Shown here: one piece after another, positions 6,453-6,786 of the stretch
Layout of the letters: each line of letters opens with the position of its first letter
Numbering within the stretch: position 1 is the stretch's first letter
NCBI GenBank assembly: GCA_026645635.1
Contig: JAPKMV010000186.1
Span: 1-6,786 of the forward strand
From: Caldilineaceae bacterium
Lineage (GTDB): Bacteria > Chloroflexota > Anaerolineae > Caldilineales > Caldilineaceae
Direction of reading: 5' to 3'
DNA length: 6,786 bases
Translations under genes and position numbers: made by a program
The notes under the pieces: model-generated
Told to the model about the DNA's origin: nothing
The model's database searches: none
Seen by the model: only the letters and a program-made list of their open reading frames with translations

Positions 6453-6786
6453 TCATTCGGTGAATGCCAATTCCACAATGTCGCTCAACACGCCGGCTGC
6501 GGTGGCATCGACGCCGGCGCCCCGCCCTTGCACGACCAGCGGCGCAGGACTGTACCACTTCGAATAGAACTCCACCAGGTTGTCGGTGCCTTGCAGCCGC
6601 CCCAACGGACTGGCCGCAGGCACGGCCGTCGGCCCGACGCGCAGACGCCCATCTTCCAGTTCCGCAGCGAAGCGCAGCACCTTGCCTTCGGCGGCGGCGG
6701 CCTCCACGCGGTCGCGGAACTCGGTGTCCAGCTCCGGCAGCGCGGTGAGAAATTCCGGCACGCTCAAGCTGTCCATGGCCGCCGGG
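6453..6786 (-). CDS. Homoserine dehydrogenase C-terminal part (ThrA/MetL-type), partial at right edge
   Basis: The frame is open from the right edge to a TGA at 6453-6455, giving 110 residues of a C-terminus. The segments [27 protein letters not shown], and [15 protein letters not shown] followed by [15 protein letters not shown] align well, from memory, with the end of the homoserine dehydrogenase domain of E. coli ThrA/MetL, including the conserved GAGxDxTAAGVxxD stretch. The enzyme reduces aspartate semialdehyde to homoserine with NAD(P)H, the step directly after Asd, which is encoded next. The catalytic core and any N-terminal aspartokinase domain lie outside the window, so a monofunctional hom and a fused thrA cannot be told apart. 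An internal ATG at 6776 is not the start, since conserved sequence precedes it in the family. Confidence 0.93.
   Translation of the reverse strand, partial: PAAMDSLSVPEFLTALPELDTEFRDRVEAAAAEGKVLRFAAELEDGRLRVGPTAVPAASPLGRLQGTDNLVEFYSKWYSPAPLVVQGRGAGVDATAAGVLSDIVELAFTE

Overview
This is a GC-rich bacterial chromosomal window in which every convincing gene lies on the minus strand. Reading in the direction of transcription (right to left) the order is: the 3' end of a ThrA/MetL-type homoserine dehydrogenase, aspartate-semialdehyde dehydrogenase (asd), an unrecognised HAD-superfamily protein, the membrane AAA+ metalloprotease FtsH, a CPBP-family (CAAX/Abi-type) intramembrane protease, and the 5' part of a luciferase-like (LLM class, probably F420- or flavin-dependent) oxidoreductase that runs off the left edge. 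The mixture of an archaeal/fungal-type Asd, an F420-type LLM enzyme, a short FtsH with a Pro/Gly/Asn-rich cytoplasmic tail, and heptanucleotide repeats between genes suggests a member of the Chloroflexota (Anaerolineae/Caldilineae-like). That placement is inference; no rRNA or marker phylogeny is available here.

Layout. 6453-6786: homoserine dehydrogenase C-terminus. 6358-6452: a short gap almost filled by a REP-like double hairpin. 5299-6357: asd. 5082-5298: a leader of about 217 nt with a candidate promoter, a perfect 9-bp palindrome and a 13-pair GC-rich hairpin, leading into a strong Shine-Dalgarno and a GTG start. 3876-5081: the HAD-like protein. 3627-3875: a gap holding a 27-bp inverted repeat built of 7-nt units. 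1695-3626: ftsH. 1632-1673: a rho-independent terminator. 770-1606: the CPBP protease, whose end overlaps the start of the LLM oxidoreductase (1-780) by 11 nt.

Functionally, hom and asd are neighbouring steps of the aspartate pathway (aspartyl semialdehyde to homoserine) and are probably co-transcribed. FtsH and the CPBP protein are both membrane proteases but are separated by a good terminator, so their adjacency may be incidental. The CPBP and LLM genes overlap and should be translationally coupled.

The most unusual item is the HAD-like protein. The four HAD signature motifs can be recognised in the order III-IV-I-II instead of I-II-III-IV, which would fit a circularly permuted HAD fold with a large helical cap. 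The second notable pattern is that each of the four gaps between genes carries its own, different, long palindrome.
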